From Flavobacteriaceae bacterium (GTDB lineage Bacteria; Bacteroidota; Bacteroidia; Flavobacteriales; Weeksellaceae): a stretch of DNA of 63,416 bases. The notes beneath the pieces were generated by a model. The model was not told the origin of the DNA and did no database searches. It was given only the letters and a program-made list of their open reading frames with translations. Each line of letters starts with the position of its first letter. Position 1 is the first letter of the stretch. The translations under genes were made by a program, and so were the position numbers. The stretch spans positions 1 to 63,416 of the forward strand of contig JAAYKY010000010.1 in NCBI GenBank assembly GCA_012522185.1, read 5' to 3'. Shown here piece after piece: positions 35,967-46,028 of the stretch.

Positions 35967-36149
35967 AACTATTCGTTTTTTATACAGTGTAGATTTTTAC
36001 AAATACAATGCCACAGCATTTTCAAAAGAAAAAATAAAGCCATTTTGAGAGGAGGCTTTCTGATAAATTTGTGCGTGAAATTTAGATTCATTGAAACTTA
36101 GAAAGTGGTTTTTATTTTAAATTTTTCTCACCATAATCGTTCTCATTCG

Positions 36150-36182
36150 TTTGGGAAGCTGATGAATTATTGGTTATTTTTG
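36150..36182 (+). promoter_or_regulatory. purM promoter
   Basis: TTTG (36150-36153), 21 bp, TATTTTTG (36175-36182), 18 bp before the purM ATG. This is a full match to the Bacteroidota consensus. Confidence 0.7.
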
Positions 36183-36200
36183 TAAGCTTAAAATTTCATC

Positions 36201-37190
36201 ATGGACAATACCTACAAATCGGCCGGAGTGGACAAAGAAGAAGGCTACCAAACGGTTTCCAAAATCAAAAAAGCAGTATCAGAAACTCATAATTCCAATG
36301 TTTTGAACGGAATTGGCAATTTTGGTGCTTTTTACCAACTCTCAGGATATAAAAATCCAGTTTTGGTTTCCGGGACGGACGGTGTAGGAACAAAGCTCAG
36401 AATTGCTTTGGATGTGAAGAAATATGATACCGTAGGGATTGATTGTTTTGCGATGTGTGCCAACGATATACTTTGTCACGGTGCTCAACCTTTGTTCTTT
36501 CTGGATTATTTGGCTTGTGGAAAATTAGACTCAGACATTGCAGCCGAAATCGTAGGTGGAATTGCTGCCGCTTGCAAAGAAACGGGAACGGCTTTAATCG
36601 GTGGGGAGACAGCCGAAATGCCAGGAATGTATCAAGTCGGAGATTATGATGTAGCCGGATTTTGTGTAGGTGTAGTGGAGAAAGATGAAATCATCGATGG
36701 TTCAGAAATCCGAGAAGGTCAAATGATTATTGGACTCCCATCCAGCGGATTTCATAGCAATGGTTTTTCATTGGTTCGAAAAATATTTCCCGATTTCAAT
36801 GAAGAATTCGAAGGAAAGCCTTTGTGGGAAACGCTTTTGGTGCCGACTAAATTATATCAGAACGATATTTTTAAAATCAGGGAAAAAGTTCAGCTTTCCG
36901 GAATTGCGCATATTACAGGTGGCGGATTGATTGAAAATGTTCCAAGAATTTTACCGAAAGGTTTGACAGCTGTCATCAAAAAATCAAAAGTCAAAGTTCC
37001 GACTGTGATGCAGGAATTGATGAAACGTGGCGGAATTGCCGAAGATGAAATGTTTGGTACTTTCAATATGGGCGTGGGTATGGTTGGTGTTTGCGATGCA
37101 AAAGATGCCGATACGATTCTCAATTTGATTGAAGGTTCGATGGCGATTGGAGAAATCCAAAAGGGAGAAGAAGAAATTATTTTAAAATAA
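36201..37190 (+). CDS. purM: Phosphoribosylformylglycinamidine cyclo-ligase
   Basis: 329 aa AIR synthetase, ATP-dependent fifth step of purine synthesis. Key motifs are SGTDGVGTKLRIAL (about 53-66), the conserved FAMCANDILCHGAQPLFFLDYLACGKL segment, GGETAEMPGMYQ (about 134-145) and SGFHSNGFSLVRK. Length agrees with bacterial PurM. It is transcribed alone from a strong promoter; no other pur genes flank it. Confidence 0.96.
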   Translation: MDNTYKSAGVDKEEGYQTVSKIKKAVSETHNSNVLNGIGNFGAFYQLSGYKNPVLVSGTDGVGTKLRIALDVKKYDTVGIDCFAMCANDILCHGAQPLFFLDYLACGKLDSDIAAEIVGGIAAACKETGTALIGGETAEMPGMYQVGDYDVAGFCVGVVEKDEIIDGSEIREGQMIIGLPSSGFHSNGFSLVRKIFPDFNEEFEGKPLWETLLVPTKLYQNDIFKIREKVQLSGIAHITGGGLIENVPRILPKGLTAVIKKSKVKVPTVMQELMKRGGIAEDEMFGTFNMGVGMVGVCDAKDADTILNLIEGSMAIGEIQKGEEEIILK

Positions 37191-37314
37191 ATTATTTAAC
37201 TTTTCTGAGGCTAATTATTTCGAAGTTGCCTCGAATTAATTTTTTTAAGCTGTTTTATTACCTCTGAATGAGTTGAATTGATTTGTTTAAATTAGCAAAT
37301 TAATTCAAACTTCG

Positions 37315-38283
37315 ATGGTTCAAACCGAAAGCTTTTTCATTTTAGATAATGAAATTCGTCCAGGCGAAACTCAGACGATTCATTTGGATATTGCACAATT
37401 ACACACGATGACGGAGTTGAAAATACCGATTATCGTTTCACATTCTCAGAAAAAAGGGCCGGTTGTTTTATTTACTGCAGGATTGCATGGTGATGAATTA
37501 AATGGAATTGAAATCGTTCGTCGTTTAATCCGTGAGCAACTGAACTCACCCAAAGTGGGTACGATTATCTGCCTTCCGCTTATTAATGTATTTGGTTTTG
37601 TGGGGCAATCGCGTGAATTCCCCGACGGTCGTGACCTGAACCGTGTTTTCCCCGGAACTTCCGGTGGGTCTTTGGCCAGTCAGTTTGCTTATAATCTGAT
37701 GACGCACATCATTCCTTTGATTGATTATGTCATCGATTTTCATGCGGGTGGAAGAGCCAGGTTCAACGTTCCTCATCTTAGGGTGGAACCAGGAAATACT
37801 GAATTAGAGGAAATGGCTCAAGCTTTTCATGCTCCTTTTTTGATGTATTCCGACAATATTTCGGGATCCTTTCGTCAGGCTTGTGACAAACTGGGAGTGA
37901 AATACTTGCTTTTTGAAGGAGGTAAATCCCTTGAAATCAATTCGATGGTTGTGGAGGAAGCCCTGGCAGGAACCAAAAGATTTTTGGATAATCTAGGAAT
38001 GCTTTCAGAAAGCTTCACGGCTCCTTTGGCAGAGAAGCCGATGATTTTAATTGAGAGTTCTACTTGGTTACGCGCAGATTTGTCGGGTTTATTTCGAAGT
38101 ATAACGCCGGTGGGAACCTATGTGGAAGAAGGTCAGGTGATTGCTTGGATTACGGATCCTTATGGTTTTTTGGAAACGCCGGTTCAGGCTCCGAATTCAG
38201 GTTATATCATCAATGAAAATCAAGGTGCAATTGTCTTTCAGGGCGATGCTATTTTCCATTTGACAACTCGATTGAAAGATTGA
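37315..38283 (+). CDS. Succinylglutamate desuccinylase / aspartoacylase family protein
   Basis: 322 aa zinc carboxypeptidase-like hydrolase. The zinc ligands are in GLHGDELNGIE (His, Glu at about 57-65) and DFHAGGRARF (His at about 143). The C-terminal part (about 240-322) contains a lipoyl-like beta domain ending GAIVFQGDAIFHLTTRLKD, as in the AstE/AspA-like and MccF-related subgroup found in many Bacteroidota. The exact amide substrate is not known. It lies between purM and an MFS gene on the same strand with separate gaps (124 bp and 66 bp). Confidence 0.83.
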   Translation: MVQTESFFILDNEIRPGETQTIHLDIAQLHTMTELKIPIIVSHSQKKGPVVLFTAGLHGDELNGIEIVRRLIREQLNSPKVGTIICLPLINVFGFVGQSREFPDGRDLNRVFPGTSGGSLASQFAYNLMTHIIPLIDYVIDFHAGGRARFNVPHLRVEPGNTELEEMAQAFHAPFLMYSDNISGSFRQACDKLGVKYLLFEGGKSLEINSMVVEEALAGTKRFLDNLGMLSESFTAPLAEKPMILIESSTWLRADLSGLFRSITPVGTYVEEGQVIAWITDPYGFLETPVQAPNSGYIINENQGAIVFQGDAIFHLTTRLKD

Positions 38284-38349
38284 TTTTGATTTCAAAATTC
38301 TGTTAAAACCATTTTTCCAGAAGCGAATTGAAGTACATTTGCAGTCTTT

Positions 38350-39552
38350 ATGACACACGCAAAAATCAATAAGAATTACCTGATTATTCTTTTGGGAATT
38401 CTGGCCGCGATTGGCCCGTTTACCATCGATATGTATCTGCCGGGATTTCAGAGAATTGCCCAGGATTTATATACCGATGAGCAACACGTGGCTTTTACGC
38501 TGACTTCCTATTTCGTGGGAATTGCTTTGGGACAACTATTCTACGGTCCGATTGTCGATAAATACGGACGTAAAAAGCCTTTGCTTTTTGGACTGGGAAT
38601 TTACATTTTGGCAGCCATTGGTTGTGCGCTTTCGCCAATGATCGAAGTGATGATCGGAATGCGATTTTTGCAGGCTTTGGGCGGATGTGTGGGAATGGTG
38701 GCTTCCACAGCTATTATCAGTGACGTTTACGAAGTTCAGTACCGTGCACGGGCTTTTTCTTCGATTATGCTGGTGATGGGCGTTGCACCTTTGATTGCGC
38801 CAAGCGTGGGAAGTTTTTTTGTCGAAAAATGGGATTGGGAATTCATCTTTTATTTTCTGGCGGTTTTTGCCGGAATTGTTTTTCTTTTGATTCAATTCCT
38901 CCTTCCCGAAACCAGTCGTTATATGCATTCCAATAAATTAAAAATCAGGGAAATAGTTGCTGGGTATCTCGAAGTTTTGAAAAATAAAACCTTTTTGTTT
39001 TACACATTGGCCGGAAGCATTGCGATGTCGGTCATGTTTGCTTATATCTCCTCGGCTTCCTTTATTTTCATAAGTTTTTATGGTTTGGACAAAGCGACTT
39101 TTTCCCTTCTTTTTGCGGTCAATGCATCGGGAATTATTTCGGGAAGTTACCTGAACGGACTGCTGACGCGAAAGGTAAATTACATTAAAATATCCAATTA
39201 TGCCGCTCTGATTTTGAGTCTGATTTCGCTTTGTATTTTGATTTTTGTACTTATAAACCCCCATTTGCCTTATCAGTGGCTGGTGGTTACTTTGTTTTTA
39301 ATTTTATTCACGATTGGATTTATCAATCCAAATGCAACCGCGGCATCTCTGGCGCCTTTTACCAAAAACTCCGGTACGGCTTCTGCACTTGGCGGCGCTA
39401 TACGAATGGGAACCGGGGCTTTGGTGGCCACAGCCGTCGGACTTTTTCAGGGCGAGTCTTCGCTTACGATGTTCATTATGATTTTTGTGCTTTCCATTTT
39501 GGCTGCAAGCTTTTTGTGGATTATGCCGATGGTGAAGAAAATCAGAAGTTAA
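38350..39552 (+). CDS. Bcr/CflA family MFS efflux transporter
   Basis: 400 aa inner membrane protein with 12 predicted transmembrane segments. The cytoplasmic signature GPIVDKYGRKKPLLFGLGIY at about 67-86 and the N-terminal PFTIDMYLPGFQRIA (about 23-37) with QLFYGPIVDKYGRK match Bcr/CflA drug:H+ antiporters (the DMYLP motif is specific to this subfamily). A -7 box TACATTTG (38334-38341) is 9 bp before the ATG. Possible substrates include bicyclomycin, chloramphenicol or sulphonamides; the specificity cannot be read from sequence. Confidence 0.88.
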   Translation: MTHAKINKNYLIILLGILAAIGPFTIDMYLPGFQRIAQDLYTDEQHVAFTLTSYFVGIALGQLFYGPIVDKYGRKKPLLFGLGIYILAAIGCALSPMIEVMIGMRFLQALGGCVGMVASTAIISDVYEVQYRARAFSSIMLVMGVAPLIAPSVGSFFVEKWDWEFIFYFLAVFAGIVFLLIQFLLPETSRYMHSNKLKIREIVAGYLEVLKNKTFLFYTLAGSIAMSVMFAYISSASFIFISFYGLDKATFSLLFAVNASGIISGSYLNGLLTRKVNYIKISNYAALILSLISLCILIFVLINPHLPYQWLVVTLFLILFTIGFINPNATAASLAPFTKNSGTASALGGAIRMGTGALVATAVGLFQGESSLTMFIMIFVLSILAASFLWIMPMVKKIRS

Positions 39553-39564
39553 TTTAGAATAAAA

Positions 39565-40002
39565 TCAACAATCATTTTCGTTGTAGTATTCTTTTTCTAA
39601 TTTGTCTTCAAGGTATTCAAGTTCTTGACCTGAAATATTTTGTTTTTCCAGTTTAACGGATAATTGTTTGGCTCCATCACTTGAAATCCATAAACCATTA
39701 AAGGAATTTCCTTTTTTCTCCAACAATAAAATTCCTGTATTTCAAATTTCAACAAACGTATATCTACCTTTTTCATAATTCATTGTCGAATTAAGTAATA
39801 TCCAATTATCATTTTTATTGTTTTCGTATTTGTAAATAGCGGAAGCATGAATATTCGGACATCCGTCTTCCTCTATTTTAAGATAGAATTGAATTTTTAA
39901 ATCATTTCCAATTGTTCCTTTGTACAAGTCTTGAGAAATAATTTCTTGAGCGAAGCCCATGATTGGAAGGAAAATCAATAAAATTTTGGCATATATTTTC
40001 AT
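39565..40002 (-). pseudogene. Secreted small protein gene interrupted by an in-frame TGA
   Basis: The first 86 codons (39745-40002) begin with a signal peptide (MKIYAKILLIFLPIMGFAQ) and run to TGA at 39742-39744. The same frame then stays open for 59 more codons (NTGILLLEKKGNSFNGLWISS...) to TGA at 39565-39567, giving 145 sense-length codons in total with good protein-like composition on both sides. This suggests a point mutation in a formerly intact ~145-aa gene, for example CGA to TGA. The family is not recognised. It borders the REP-like array at 40072. Confidence 0.65.
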
Positions 40003-40071
40003 TTGTAATGATTTTGAGTTTAAATATAAATATAAAAAAAACAGATCAATTTTTCCGTGAATTTACCTTTT

Positions 40072-40255
40072 CACGAAACGTTCCTACGGAACGTGAATGT
40101 TAGCTAAATTATTGACTCTACCAACGAAACGTTCCTACGGAACGATTGATTGAATTAAGTGAAATAAATTTTATAATTTAAAAGGTAATGTCCCGTAGGA
40201 ACATCTGGTTGGTAGAAATAATTAGATGTGATAGAAGCTCGTCCCGTAGGGACGT
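40072..40255. repeat. Array of four REP-like palindromes in two inverted pairs
   Basis: Palindromes with 6-7-bp stems and a 3-base loop: ACGTTCC-TAC-GGAACGT at 40078-40094, the same core at 40129-40144, a variant ATGTCCC-GTA-GGAACAT at 40188-40204, and CGTCCC-GTA-GGGACG at 40240-40254. Copies 1-2 and 3-4 are each 51 bp apart centre to centre. The second pair is the reverse complement arrangement of the first; the spacers share the motif CTACCAAC upstream of the inner palindrome. Such elements are typically moved by RAYT (Y1-type) transposases; none is encoded here. Confidence 0.75.
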
Positions 40256-40342
40256 TTGGTGTTATCTAGATTTTTTTAAGCTGTAATTTTTTGCTAATTT
40301 TGAGTCTCATCCCGAAACATACGGATCTAACTGCAAAACAAA

Positions 40343-40372
40343 AAATCCGCATGAATTTCTCAATACGGATTT
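40343..40372 (-). terminator. Terminator of the acyl-CoA carboxylase operon
   Basis: AAATCCG (40343-40349) pairs with CGGATTT (40366-40372), followed on the minus strand by TTTTGT. It lies 28 bp after the carboxyltransferase stop codon. Confidence 0.6.
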
Positions 40373-40399
40373 ATATTATTTGTCTGAATTTTAATGCGT

Positions 40400-41941
40400 T
40401 TACAAAGGAATATTTCCGTGCTTCCGTTTCGGGCCGTCCACGACTTTTCCTTCGAGCATGGCAAAGGCTTTGATCAATTTCCTACGGGTATTGTGTGGTA
40501 AAATTACTTCGTCAATGAATCCGCGTTTAGCTGCTTCATAAGGCGTAGCAAACAATTCCGCGTATTCTTTTTCTTTTTCCAAAAGTTTAGCTTCGTGGTC
40601 TTCGGCTTCCGCAATTTCTTTTTTGAAGATAATTTCCGACGCTCCTTTTGCACCCATTACGGCAATTTCGGCCGTAGGCCATGCAAAATTCATATCGGCA
40701 CCAATGTGTTTGGAATTCATTACATCATACGCTCCACCGTAGGCTTTACGCGTAATGACCGTCACTTTTGGAACAGTTGCTTCACTCAACGCATACAATA
40801 ATTTCGCTCCATGAACGATGATTCCATTCCATTCCTGATCGGTTCCTGGTAAGAATCCTGGAACGTCTTCCAATACCAATAAAGGAATGTTGAACGCATC
40901 ACAAAAACGGGTGAAACGAGCTGCTTTCACGGAACTATTCACATCCAAAACTCCGGCTAGGAACATGGGATTATTCGCTACAATTCCGATGCTTCTTCCG
41001 CCCAATCTTGCAAATCCGACTACGATATTTTCTGCGAAATCTTTGTGAATTTCAAAGAAAGAGTCTTCGTCGATTATTTCCTTGATGACGTCTTTCATAT
41101 CGTAAGGTTTGGATGATGATTCCGGTATGATATCATCCAGATTTGGACGTAATTCTTCGCCTAATTCATAGGGTAAGTGCGGAGGAAGTTCCGCATTGTT
41201 TTGTGGCATATAGCTCAGCAATCGCTTGAGATCTTCCAAGCATTCCACATCGTTTGCAGAAGTGGTATGCGCCACACCCGATTTGGTTGAATGCGTGGAA
41301 GCTCCTCCCAATTCTTCTGCTGTAACGGTTTCGTTCGTAACGGTTTTAACGACGTTGGGTCCGGTGACGAACATATACGAAGTATTTTCCACCATCATGG
41401 TAAAATCGGTCATGGCAGGCGAATAAACCGCGCCGCCGGCGCAAGGCCCCATAATGGCGGAAATCTGTGGAATTACACCCGAGGACTGAACGTTTCGATA
41501 AAAAATATCGGCATATCCGCCCAAAGAACGAACTCCTTCCTGAATTCTCGCTCCACCGGAGTCATTCAGCCCGACCATAGGAGCACCCACTTTCAAGGCC
41601 ATATCCATCACTTTGCAGATTTTTTCAGCGTGAGTTTCGGACAGCGAACCACCAAAAACCGTAAAATCCTGAGCGAAAATATAAACCAATCGTCCGTTGA
41701 TAGTGCCATAACCAGTTACCACTCCGTCGCCCGGATATTTTTCTTTGTCCATACCGAAATCAGTGGTGCGATGTTCGACCAGCATCCCGATTTCTTCGAA
41801 AGAACCTTCGTCCAAAAGGTATTCGACACGCTCTCTGGCGGTTAGTTTCTTTTTGGCATGTTGGGCGGCAATTCTTTTTTCGCCACCACCTAAAAGTGCT
41901 TGCGCTTTTTTATCTTTTAATTTTTGAATATTGTCGTTCAT
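40400..41941 (-). CDS. Acyl-CoA carboxylase carboxyltransferase subunit beta (propionyl-CoA type)
   Basis: 513 aa, the two-domain biotin-dependent carboxyltransferase fold. Motifs: [47 protein letters not shown] (about 117-138), [20 protein letters not shown], and in the C half [53 protein letters not shown]. This is typical of PccB-like subunits that carboxylate propionyl-CoA, although acetyl-CoA or geranyl-CoA use cannot be excluded. It is the last gene of a three-gene operon with the biotin carboxylase and biotin carrier genes upstream. Confidence 0.92.
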   Translation of the reverse strand: MNDNIQKLKDKKAQALLGGGEKRIAAQHAKKKLTARERVEYLLDEGSFEEIGMLVEHRTTDFGMDKEKYPGDGVVTGYGTINGRLVYIFAQDFTVFGGSLSETHAEKICKVMDMALKVGAPMVGLNDSGGARIQEGVRSLGGYADIFYRNVQSSGVIPQISAIMGPCAGGAVYSPAMTDFTMMVENTSYMFVTGPNVVKTVTNETVTAEELGGASTHSTKSGVAHTTSANDVECLEDLKRLLSYMPQNNAELPPHLPYELGEELRPNLDDIIPESSSKPYDMKDVIKEIIDEDSFFEIHKDFAENIVVGFARLGGRSIGIVANNPMFLAGVLDVNSSVKAARFTRFCDAFNIPLLVLEDVPGFLPGTDQEWNGIIVHGAKLLYALSEATVPKVTVITRKAYGGAYDVMNSKHIGADMNFAWPTAEIAVMGAKGASEIIFKKEIAEAEDHEAKLLEKEKEYAELFATPYEAAKRGFIDEVILPHNTRRKLIKAFAMLEGKVVDGPKRKHGNIPL

Positions 41942-41960
41942 TTTTTGTCTGATTAATGAT

Positions 41961-43403
41961 TTAAGAATTCGGAAGTTTTATTTGTTTCATCTCTTCCAGA
42001 TAATCTTTTAAAGCTACCAAAGCAGCGATTTCGGCTTCTTTGACGGATTGTTCTTTGATGATTTCCGGATTGTAATATTTCTTCACAAAATTCGTATCGA
42101 AATCCCCCGAAAGGAAAGCTTCGTGGTTGAATACAAATTTCCCAAACGGTAAAGTAGTCTGAATTCCTTTGACTTTATAATTGTCAATGGCTTTGCGCAT
42201 AATGTAAATCGCTTCTTCACGAGATTTTCCGTAAGTAATCAATTTAGCCAGCATCGGATCATAATAAATCGGTACATCCATTCCTTCGTCAATACCATTA
42301 TCGACACGAATTCCTTCGCCTTCGGGCAGCTGATAAACTTCCAGGTTTCCGACGCTTGGAAGGAAGTTGTCCATAGGATCTTCGGCATAGACTCTGAGTT
42401 CCATTGCATGACCTGAAATTTTCAAATCTTCTTGTTGGATGGGAAGAACTTCGCCACGTGCCACCCGAATTTGCATTTCTACCAAATCAATTCCGGTAAT
42501 CATTTCCGTAACAGGGTGTTCCACTTGAAGGCGTGTGTTCATTTCCAGAAAGTAGAAATTTTTGTTTTCGTCCAATAAGAATTCGACTGTTCCCGCCCCT
42601 ACATAATCACAGGATTTTGCCACTTTTACAGCGGCTTCGCCCATGGCTTGAAGAATTTCTGGAGTCAAAACAGAAGAAGGAGCCTCTTCGATAACTTTTT
42701 GGTGACGACGCTGAATGGAGCATTCTCTTTCAAACAAATGAATGATATTTCCGTGCGTGTCGGCCATCACTTGGATTTCTATATGGCGTGGAGAACCCAC
42801 GAATTTTTCAATGAAAACCGAACCGTCTCCAAAAGCCGATTGAGCTTCCGAAATGGCACGCTGCATCTGCGACTCAAATTCGCCTTCGTTTTCTACAATT
42901 CGCATTCCTTTTCCGCCACCTCCGGCCGAAGCTTTGATCAAAATCGGAAAACCAATTTCTTTGGCCACCTGTTTTGCTTTTTCCACATCTGTAATGGCTT
43001 CATCCAATCCGGGAACCATCGGAATATCGTATTTTTTAACCGCCTCTTTGGCTGCGAGTTTGCTTCCCATCACGCGAATGGCTTCGGATTTAGGCCCGAT
43101 GAAAATGATGCCGTTTTTCTCTGCTTTTTCGGCGAATTCCGCATTTTCAGAAAGAAATCCATAGCCGGGATGGACGGCATCTACATTTAATTTTTTGCAG
43201 ACTTCGATGATTTTATCGCCCAACAAATAAGATTGGTTGGAAGGTGCTTCCCCGATTAAAACCGCTTCATCGGCAAATTTTACGTGAGGAGCTTCGCGGT
43301 CGGCTATCGAATAAACCGCAACGGTTTTGATGCCCATTTTTTTGGCGGTTTTCATTACCCTTAAAGCAATTTCTCCGCGGTTAGCAACTAATATTTTTTT
43401 CAT
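41961..43403 (-). CDS. Biotin carboxylase subunit of an acyl-CoA carboxylase
   Basis: 480 aa ATP-grasp enzyme. N-terminal [27 protein letters not shown] site [14 protein letters not shown] (about 158-171); catalytic [18 protein letters not shown] (about 286-303). It carboxylates biotin on the carrier protein using ATP and bicarbonate. It is longer than AccC of E. coli (449 aa) by a C-terminal helical tail ([32 protein letters not shown]), as in PccA-like subunits that lack the fused carrier. 19 bp upstream of the carboxyltransferase gene. Confidence 0.92.
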   Translation of the reverse strand: MKKILVANRGEIALRVMKTAKKMGIKTVAVYSIADREAPHVKFADEAVLIGEAPSNQSYLLGDKIIEVCKKLNVDAVHPGYGFLSENAEFAEKAEKNGIIFIGPKSEAIRVMGSKLAAKEAVKKYDIPMVPGLDEAITDVEKAKQVAKEIGFPILIKASAGGGGKGMRIVENEGEFESQMQRAISEAQSAFGDGSVFIEKFVGSPRHIEIQVMADTHGNIIHLFERECSIQRRHQKVIEEAPSSVLTPEILQAMGEAAVKVAKSCDYVGAGTVEFLLDENKNFYFLEMNTRLQVEHPVTEMITGIDLVEMQIRVARGEVLPIQQEDLKISGHAMELRVYAEDPMDNFLPSVGNLEVYQLPEGEGIRVDNGIDEGMDVPIYYDPMLAKLITYGKSREEAIYIMRKAIDNYKVKGIQTTLPFGKFVFNHEAFLSGDFDTNFVKKYYNPEIIKEQSVKEAEIAALVALKDYLEEMKQIKLPNS

Positions 43404-43461
43404 TCTATTTTGTTTAAAGTTTAAGGTTCAATGTTTAAAGTGGTTTGAAACCTTACTTAGG

Positions 43462-43944
43462 CTATTCAAATTCGATTAATAATTGACCTTTGTCCACGGC
43501 CTGACCTTTTTCGACCATTATGGATTTGATAATTCCGGCTCTTGGCGAAGCAAAATTATTTTCCATTTTCATTGCTTCCAAAATCAATAAACTATCGTTT
43601 TCTTGAACTTCCTGTCCGACTGAAACGTTGATGCTCAGGATGAGTCCCGGCATAGGAGCTTTGATGGCATTGACTTGTTTTCCGGCTCCGACTTCAAATC
43701 CCATTTCTTTGATGAGTTGATCCAATGGTCGTGCGATGTTGACTTCGTATTCGTTTCCGTTCACAAGCACAGTATAATTTCGATTGAGGAAATCGGCAGA
43801 AAGGATTTCGGTCTGATAAGAAACATCGTCTTTTAAAACCTGAAATTTATTCTCTTGTAATGAGATACTGTCGAGGGAGCCCGCATCCTTTGAACTGAAA
43901 TCAAAACTTTTATCTCCGTCAACGGTAATTTTGTATGTATTCAT
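43462..43944 (-). CDS. Biotin carboxyl carrier protein of the acyl-CoA carboxylase
   Basis: 160 aa. The C-terminal biotinyl domain (about 88-160) has the biotinylation site EAMKMEN (Lys at about 128) in a hammerhead lipoyl fold. The N-terminal 85 residues (beta-rich) resemble the BT domain that docks to the biotin carboxylase in PccA-type complexes. It starts the operon and lies 58 bp before the carboxylase gene. It is separate from the accA/accD-type BCCP expected elsewhere. A -7-like box TATTTTTA (minus strand, 43969-43976) lies 25 bp upstream. Confidence 0.88.
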   Translation of the reverse strand: MNTYKITVDGDKSFDFSSKDAGSLDSISLQENKFQVLKDDVSYQTEILSADFLNRNYTVLVNGNEYEVNIARPLDQLIKEMGFEVGAGKQVNAIKAPMPGLILSINVSVGQEVQENDSLLILEAMKMENNFASPRAGIIKSIMVEKGQAVDKGQLLIEFE

Positions 43945-43989
43945 ATTTATTTTTTGATCTAATTGGGCTAAAAATACGTAAACTAAAGC

Positions 43990-44154
43990 TTAGAGCCTTT
44001 TTAAATTTATCTAATAATTTGTTTATGCTTCTTTTTGGCTATAACTGTGTTAAATTATTAAACGATAGTCTCTGCTATCCTTGAAAATTTGCCTTGTTCT
44101 AACTCAAAAATAATTCATAAACATTTTCACAATATAAATTTAAACAGGCTCTTA
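43990..44154. mobile_element. MITE with IS5-type ends
   Basis: An inverted repeat of 18-19 bp (43993-44010 against 44134-44151, one mismatch, core GAGCC...AAATTTAT) is flanked on both sides by the trinucleotide TTA (43990-43992 and 44152-44154), which looks like a target-site duplication. Three-base TNA duplications and GAGCC ends fit the IS5 family. The 120-bp interior has no coding capacity. It is inserted between the carboxylase operon promoter region and the Pif1-like helicase gene. Confidence 0.7.
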
Positions 44155-44283
44155 TACGAAATTAATTTTCTCAGACTTACATTGGTTTCTTGTTTGCCTT
44201 GGTTTTGGTTTCTCATTTAACTATATTCTCCAAATAAGATATCTTTGTAATAAATAGTTTGTACAACCTGAAACTAAAATAAA

Positions 44284-45993
44284 ATGACGCAATCCAAAGC
44301 TTTGGCCATTTTGAAATCCGGGCGAAACGTATTTCTCACGGGCTCGGCGGGCGCAGGAAAAACTTATGTTTTAAATCAATACATCAAATACCTGAAAGAA
44401 CATAAAGTCGGCGTTGCAGTCACGGCCTCGACCGGAATTGCAGCCACGCATATGAACGGTCAGACCATTCATTCCTGGTCAGGAATTGGCATTCGGGATG
44501 AAGTTTCGGTTCGGCATTTGTCCAATTTGAAAGAGAAAAAATATTTCCGCGAAAAGATGGAACAGGTGAAAGTTCTGGTAATTGACGAGATTTCCATGTT
44601 GCACCGAAATCAATTGGATCTGGTCAATCGGGTTTTGAAATTTTTCAAAGAAAATGAAATGGCTTTTGGTGGAATTCAGGTTGTTTTTTCGGGTGATTTT
44701 TTTCAGTTGCCGCCCATAGGGAATGAGGAAGAAACTTCACGACAGAAGTTTGCTTTTATGTCGGATGCATGGTTGGAAGCCGAACCGGTGATTTGTTATC
44801 TGACCGAACAGCACCGACAATCTGAAAATGATTTGAATTTGATTTTAAATGAAATTCGAAACGGTGAAGTAACCCAAAAATCCATTGATTTGTTGGAGTC
44901 ACGGGTAGAATTTCATCCGGATGAAGGCGAACAGGAAACCAAATTATTTACACATAATGCCGATGTAGATCGGATCAATCATATGTTTTTGGAGCAAATC
45001 GGAAGTGCTTCGCGGTTTTTCCCAGCCAAAGTAAAAGGAAATGAAGCTTTGATTGAAATGCTGAAAAAGTCGGTGCTGGCGTTGGATAATTTGGAACTGA
45101 AAACCGGTGCGCAAGTTATGTTTGTCAAAAATAATTATGAAGTCGGATATGTAAACGGTACGCTGGGGCGGATTTCGGGATTTACCGATAAAGGTCATCC
45201 GCTGGTGAAAACTTTTGACAATGATTTGATTGAAGCCAAACCCGAAACCTGGGCAATTGAGGACGAGAGCGGTAAACCTTTGGCTTCTTTTGTGCAAGTT
45301 CCTTTGCGCTTGGCTTGGGCGATTACAGTGCATAAAAGTCAGGGAATGACGCTGGACAAAGCGATGATTGATTTGAGTCGGGCATTTGAAAAGGGGCAGG
45401 GCTATGTGGCGCTTTCGCGTTTGCGTGATTTGCAAGGTTTGAAGTTGCGAGGTCTCAATCAAACGGCTTTGGAGGTGGATGAATTAGCGATGCGTGCCGA
45501 TAAAAGATTTCGGGAACTTTCGCAGGAATGGGACGATTCATTGGAAGAAAAAAGTCTGGAAGGAGAATTCCGAAGTTTTATTTTGTATAGTGGTGGAATC
45601 GTGGACAAGAGAGAATTAGCGAAGCAAAAAGAAAAAATTGCAATGAAGGGAAAAGCTGAAAAAGTTTCGACCTATCAGCACACCAAAAATTTGGTTCTTC
45701 AAGGCATGGGCATCGAGGAAATGGCCGAGAAAAGAGGCTTGACAAAGGGAACGGTTTTGAGTCATCTGATTCGAATTTCGGAAACCGATAAAGAAATTGA
45801 TTTGGAAAGATTTCGTCCGTCGCAGGAGCTCATCGATAAAGTCAGGGAAGCTGTTGCGAAACAAGGTTCAGTAGAAAAACCTTCATTGACACGAATTCTT
45901 TCAGATCTAAAGAAATCCATGAGTTCGGTTAGTCATCTGAAAATAGGTTTCGATGAAATCAAGCAGGCACAGATTTTTTTAAATCGGGATTAA
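44284..45993 (+). CDS. Pif1-like DNA helicase with C-terminal HTH domain
   Basis: 569 aa SF1 helicase. Walker A GSAGAGKT is at residues 20-27; the DEAD-equivalent VIDEISMLHRNQLD is at about 101-114, FSGDFFQLPPIGNEE is at about 136-150 and the C-terminal motif FVQVPLRLAWAITVHKSQGMTLDKAMIDL...QGYVALSRL is at about 338-382. After the helicase core, residues 465-510 (HTKNLVLQGMGIEEMAEKRGLTKGTVLSHLIRIS) form a helicase-associated helix-turn-helix. Pif1 helicases unwind G-quadruplexes and stalled forks. -7 box TATCTTTG at 44240-44247. Confidence 0.9.
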   Translation: MTQSKALAILKSGRNVFLTGSAGAGKTYVLNQYIKYLKEHKVGVAVTASTGIAATHMNGQTIHSWSGIGIRDEVSVRHLSNLKEKKYFREKMEQVKVLVIDEISMLHRNQLDLVNRVLKFFKENEMAFGGIQVVFSGDFFQLPPIGNEEETSRQKFAFMSDAWLEAEPVICYLTEQHRQSENDLNLILNEIRNGEVTQKSIDLLESRVEFHPDEGEQETKLFTHNADVDRINHMFLEQIGSASRFFPAKVKGNEALIEMLKKSVLALDNLELKTGAQVMFVKNNYEVGYVNGTLGRISGFTDKGHPLVKTFDNDLIEAKPETWAIEDESGKPLASFVQVPLRLAWAITVHKSQGMTLDKAMIDLSRAFEKGQGYVALSRLRDLQGLKLRGLNQTALEVDELAMRADKRFRELSQEWDDSLEEKSLEGEFRSFILYSGGIVDKRELAKQKEKIAMKGKAEKVSTYQHTKNLVLQGMGIEEMAEKRGLTKGTVLSHLIRISETDKEIDLERFRPSQELIDKVREAVAKQGSVEKPSLTRILSDLKKSMSSVSHLKIGFDEIKQAQIFLNRD

Positions 45994-46028
45994 AAAAAGC
46001 TTTGATTTCAAGGCTTCTTAATTTGAGT

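Noticed and set aside
39742-39744. Selenocysteine or other TGA recoding
   Set aside because: No SECIS-like hairpin is seen after the codon, and the position has no redox motif (context V-E-I-stop-N-T-G).
41291-41845. 184-codon plus-strand ORF inside the carboxyltransferase gene
   Set aside because: Antisense shadow of a well-conserved gene; composition (many S, H, R, N) is not protein-like.
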